From positions 558,001 to 622,000 of the forward strand of contig NZ_BNCI01000001.1 in assembly GCF_014656395.1 (NCBI RefSeq): a DNA stretch of 64,000 bases. The letters run 5' to 3'. Within the stretch, counting starts at the first letter, position 1. Each line of letters begins with the position of its first letter. Source of the stretch: Kordiimonas sediminis. GTDB taxonomy: Bacteria; Pseudomonadota; Alphaproteobacteria; Sphingomonadales; Kordiimonadaceae. Position numbers and translations under genes: made by a program. Shown here piece by piece: positions 62,191 to 64,000 of this stretch. The notes beneath the pieces were generated by a model. The model saw nothing but the letters and a program-made list of their open reading frames with translations. It was not told the DNA's origin and made no database searches.

Positions 62191-63873
62191 ATGGTTCAAC
62201 GGTTCAGTAGCATTGAGAAATTTCTACTGATTCAAATTGCCTTCATTTTCCTGCTACGGACTCATCTTGCCTTTGTTTTCGAAATTAATTGGGATGAATT
62301 TTACTTTTTATCCCATATCTACCAATACCAGCGCGGTGAACTGACCGGCGTCTTTCAGACAAGCTTTGTCCATCTGTTTACATGGTTGCCTTTGGTCGGC
62401 AGCAATGAAGTTGATCAAGTCATTCTGGCACGGCTGTTAATGCTGATAGTCAACGGCATTACCGCATACTTTCTATATAAAATTTGCAGATTAGCAGTCT
62501 CACGCCCCAGTGCATTGCTTGCAATTGCTCTCTATTTTTCATTTTCTTTTATCTTCCGACACGGCGCCAGTTTTCGAAGTGACCCGATGATTACCTGCTT
62601 GCTGATTTCCTCAGTCTGGCTAGTCATTTCACCCGGTAAAACAACGCTTAAACTGATACTGGCAGGAGCGCTGATTGGCCTGGCAGGGTCCTTTAACATT
62701 AAGTCAGTGCTTTATGCGCCCCTGTTTGGAGTTTATTATCTGTACAATTTTCTGCGGGCTAAAGACAAAACTACAATACTAAGCACGATCAAAGAAGCAA
62801 CGGGCCTTCTCCTGATCGCAGCAGGCAGCTTTGTAATGATCTACATTTTTCACAAAGCAACATTGCCGACCGATGGTTCCGCTACGCAGTATATAACTGG
62901 CGCTGCGTCAAAAACATTCTCCGTGGATATTTTCCCTCAGCCATATCACTTAAACAATGCCTTTGTTGGGAACTTAATCTTTATAGTGATACTGTGTCTG
63001 GGGGCTGGCTATTCTGTCATAATTACCAAAGATCACGTTCCCTGTGATGCAAAACCCTCTTTACATCCTTTTGTCGGTTTAGGGTTCTGTTTAGTATTGC
63101 TGTCATTAATCTTTTATCGAAACAGTTTTCCTTATTTTTATCTCTTTGCACTTGCGCCATGTATTGTTGTCCTTGCACTCGGCGTAAGACTGCTCGAATC
63201 TAGTCGGTTCAAAACTATATACGCATTGGTAGTTTGTTTACCTGCAATAATGGCTACCATACTCTACAACAATATCTTCCACCAGACCAACACCAACCAG
63301 AAGCTCTATTTATCTGTAATTCATAAGACATTCCCTGAGCCTGTCTCCTATTTTGACCGCTCTACCATGGTAGCTTCCTTCCCCAAAAAAGGCTTCTTTA
63401 TGAGCACCTGGGGCATTGAAAATTACGTTGAAAACAGAATTCCTGTATTCAAAAATATCGTTGAATTAGAAGCCCCTGCATTTCTGCTGGAAAACAGCCC
63501 ATTACTTAGCCTCGACGAAAGTGAAAACACCTACCTGGTGTCTCTTCTTGCTACGGACCAGCACATACTTAATGAAAACTACCTTCCTTTTTGGGGAAGG
63601 CTTCGTGTTCTCGGGAAATCAGTAACATTATCAAATGAAGACTCCCCGGTATCCTTTCAGATTTTCCGGGAAGGGCATTATACTAACAAAGATATAGCAC
63701 CTGTCATCATCAATGAACAGACAGTCATGCCGGGAGAGGCTCTCTATTTAACCAAAGGCGTCCATACAGCACGCAGTACGCTGGCTGATCAACACCTACG
63801 GCTATTATGGGGGGAAAACCTGTCTACGCCAATCCAACCAGCACCCGACGGTCCAATCTTCACAAAATTTTAG
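62191..63873 (+). CDS. GT-C-type integral membrane glycosyltransferase
   Basis: 560 residues with about nine to eleven hydrophobic segments in the first 370 residues and a soluble C-terminal domain. An acidic pair in the first loop, INWDEFYFL, fits the catalytic Asp/Glu of ArnT/PMT-like enzymes that use polyprenyl-phosphate sugars. It could use the product of the neighbouring GT2 enzyme to glycosylate a lipid or protein on the periplasmic face; inferred. It is divergent from the GT2 gene. Confidence 0.75.
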   Translation: MVQRFSSIEKFLLIQIAFIFLLRTHLAFVFEINWDEFYFLSHIYQYQRGELTGVFQTSFVHLFTWLPLVGSNEVDQVILARLLMLIVNGITAYFLYKICRLAVSRPSALLAIALYFSFSFIFRHGASFRSDPMITCLLISSVWLVISPGKTTLKLILAGALIGLAGSFNIKSVLYAPLFGVYYLYNFLRAKDKTTILSTIKEATGLLLIAAGSFVMIYIFHKATLPTDGSATQYITGAASKTFSVDIFPQPYHLNNAFVGNLIFIVILCLGAGYSVIITKDHVPCDAKPSLHPFVGLGFCLVLLSLIFYRNSFPYFYLFALAPCIVVLALGVRLLESSRFKTIYALVVCLPAIMATILYNNIFHQTNTNQKLYLSVIHKTFPEPVSYFDRSTMVASFPKKGFFMSTWGIENYVENRIPVFKNIVELEAPAFLLENSPLLSLDESENTYLVSLLATDQHILNENYLPFWGRLRVLGKSVTLSNEDSPVSFQIFREGHYTNKDIAPVIINEQTVMPGEALYLTKGVHTARSTLADQHLRLLWGENLSTPIQPAPDGPIFTKF

Positions 63874-63890
63874 ATGTGATGTTGAATTGA

Positions 63891-64000
63891 TTACCTGCAA
63901 GCGCGTGTGATGGCGTTATAGGCAGCCGTAAAACCGGACAGGCTATATTTATCCGTGGTTTCTGTCCCGCGGCCAGACACACCCTTGATAACCATATTAT
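63891..64000 (-). CDS. C-terminal end of a gene cut by the window edge
   Basis: The last 36 codons of a minus-strand gene: MVIKGVSGRGTETTDKY followed by SLSGFTAAYNAITRACR and TAA. Only this part is visible. The ending with S-L-(S/K)-G-F-T-A-A and a terminal Cys resembles invasion-associated locus B (IalB) family exported proteins, but the evidence is too short to be firm. Confidence 0.55.
   Translation of the reverse strand, partial: NMVIKGVSGRGTETTDKYSLSGFTAAYNAITRACR

Noticed and set aside
1-64000. tRNA genes, rRNA genes, insertion sequences, prophage or integrase
   Set aside because: None was recognised while reading both strands; a tRNA or covariance scan would be needed to exclude them fully.

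Overview
The window looks like a chromosomal segment of a free-living, probably marine alphaproteobacterium of mid GC content. The case rests on four large TonB-dependent receptors, a short CHCC zinc-finger protein of the NDUFS6 type next to polA, a yggT-DUF167-folD-marC cluster, and a FlaEY-like flagellin-hook/beta-propeller protein. An affinity to Kordiimonadales or Emcibacterales would fit but cannot be shown from the sequence alone. No rRNA, tRNA, transposase or integrase was recognised.

Left end (1-4.6 kb): a compact type II-C CRISPR locus. A CRISPR array of 36-bp repeats and 30-bp spacers runs off the left edge. Beside it are a 1038-residue Cas9 with intact RuvC and HNH residues, and a tracrRNA gene divergent from cas9 with a clear anti-repeat and an intrinsic terminator. 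No cas1 or cas2 lies to the right. The cas9 and tracrRNA promoters appear to overlap at their -10 elements. A string of tiny overlapping unknown genes follows.

4.8-26.3 kb: a secreted metallo-beta-lactamase-fold enzyme, then a receptor with a TPR-sulfotransferase, then a catabolic block that is the metabolic centrepiece. On the minus strand run a TetR regulator, two HyuA-like subunits, an acetone-carboxylase-gamma-like zinc protein, a uroporphyrinogen-decarboxylase-like protein, a HyuB-like subunit, an acyl-CoA ligase, a DUF35 protein, a thiolase and a TonB receptor. Divergent from these are an alpha/beta hydrolase and an SDR dehydrogenase. The set matches the logic of acetophenone-type degradation: secondary alcohol to ketone, ATP-dependent carboxylation to a beta-keto acid, CoA activation, thiolysis. 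Repeated GAnCnAnCGTTCTA elements in the divergent promoter region are the likely TetR operators.

26.5-38.5 kb: a soluble triple-PAS chemoreceptor, an aldo-keto reductase, a second acyl-CoA ligase, a tandem pair of small secreted TonB-C-domain proteins, nadB overlapping an ABC ATPase gene, a zinc-finger protein and polA.

38.6-49.8 kb: a PiT phosphate transporter, two more TonB receptors with sister terminators, a small exported protein, a candidate sigma54-controlled structured RNA, and the FlaEY-like protein.

50-64 kb: housekeeping genes (yggT, DUF167, folD, marC, an AEC transporter, argG, rlmN), a 2OG-Fe(II) oxygenase with a sulfotransferase-like protein, and a glycan or glycolipid assembly cluster (membrane protein, methyltransferase, three glycosyltransferases). 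A gene on the minus strand is cut by the right edge.

Start codons were moved inward from the longest frame wherever a ribosome binding site decided it.
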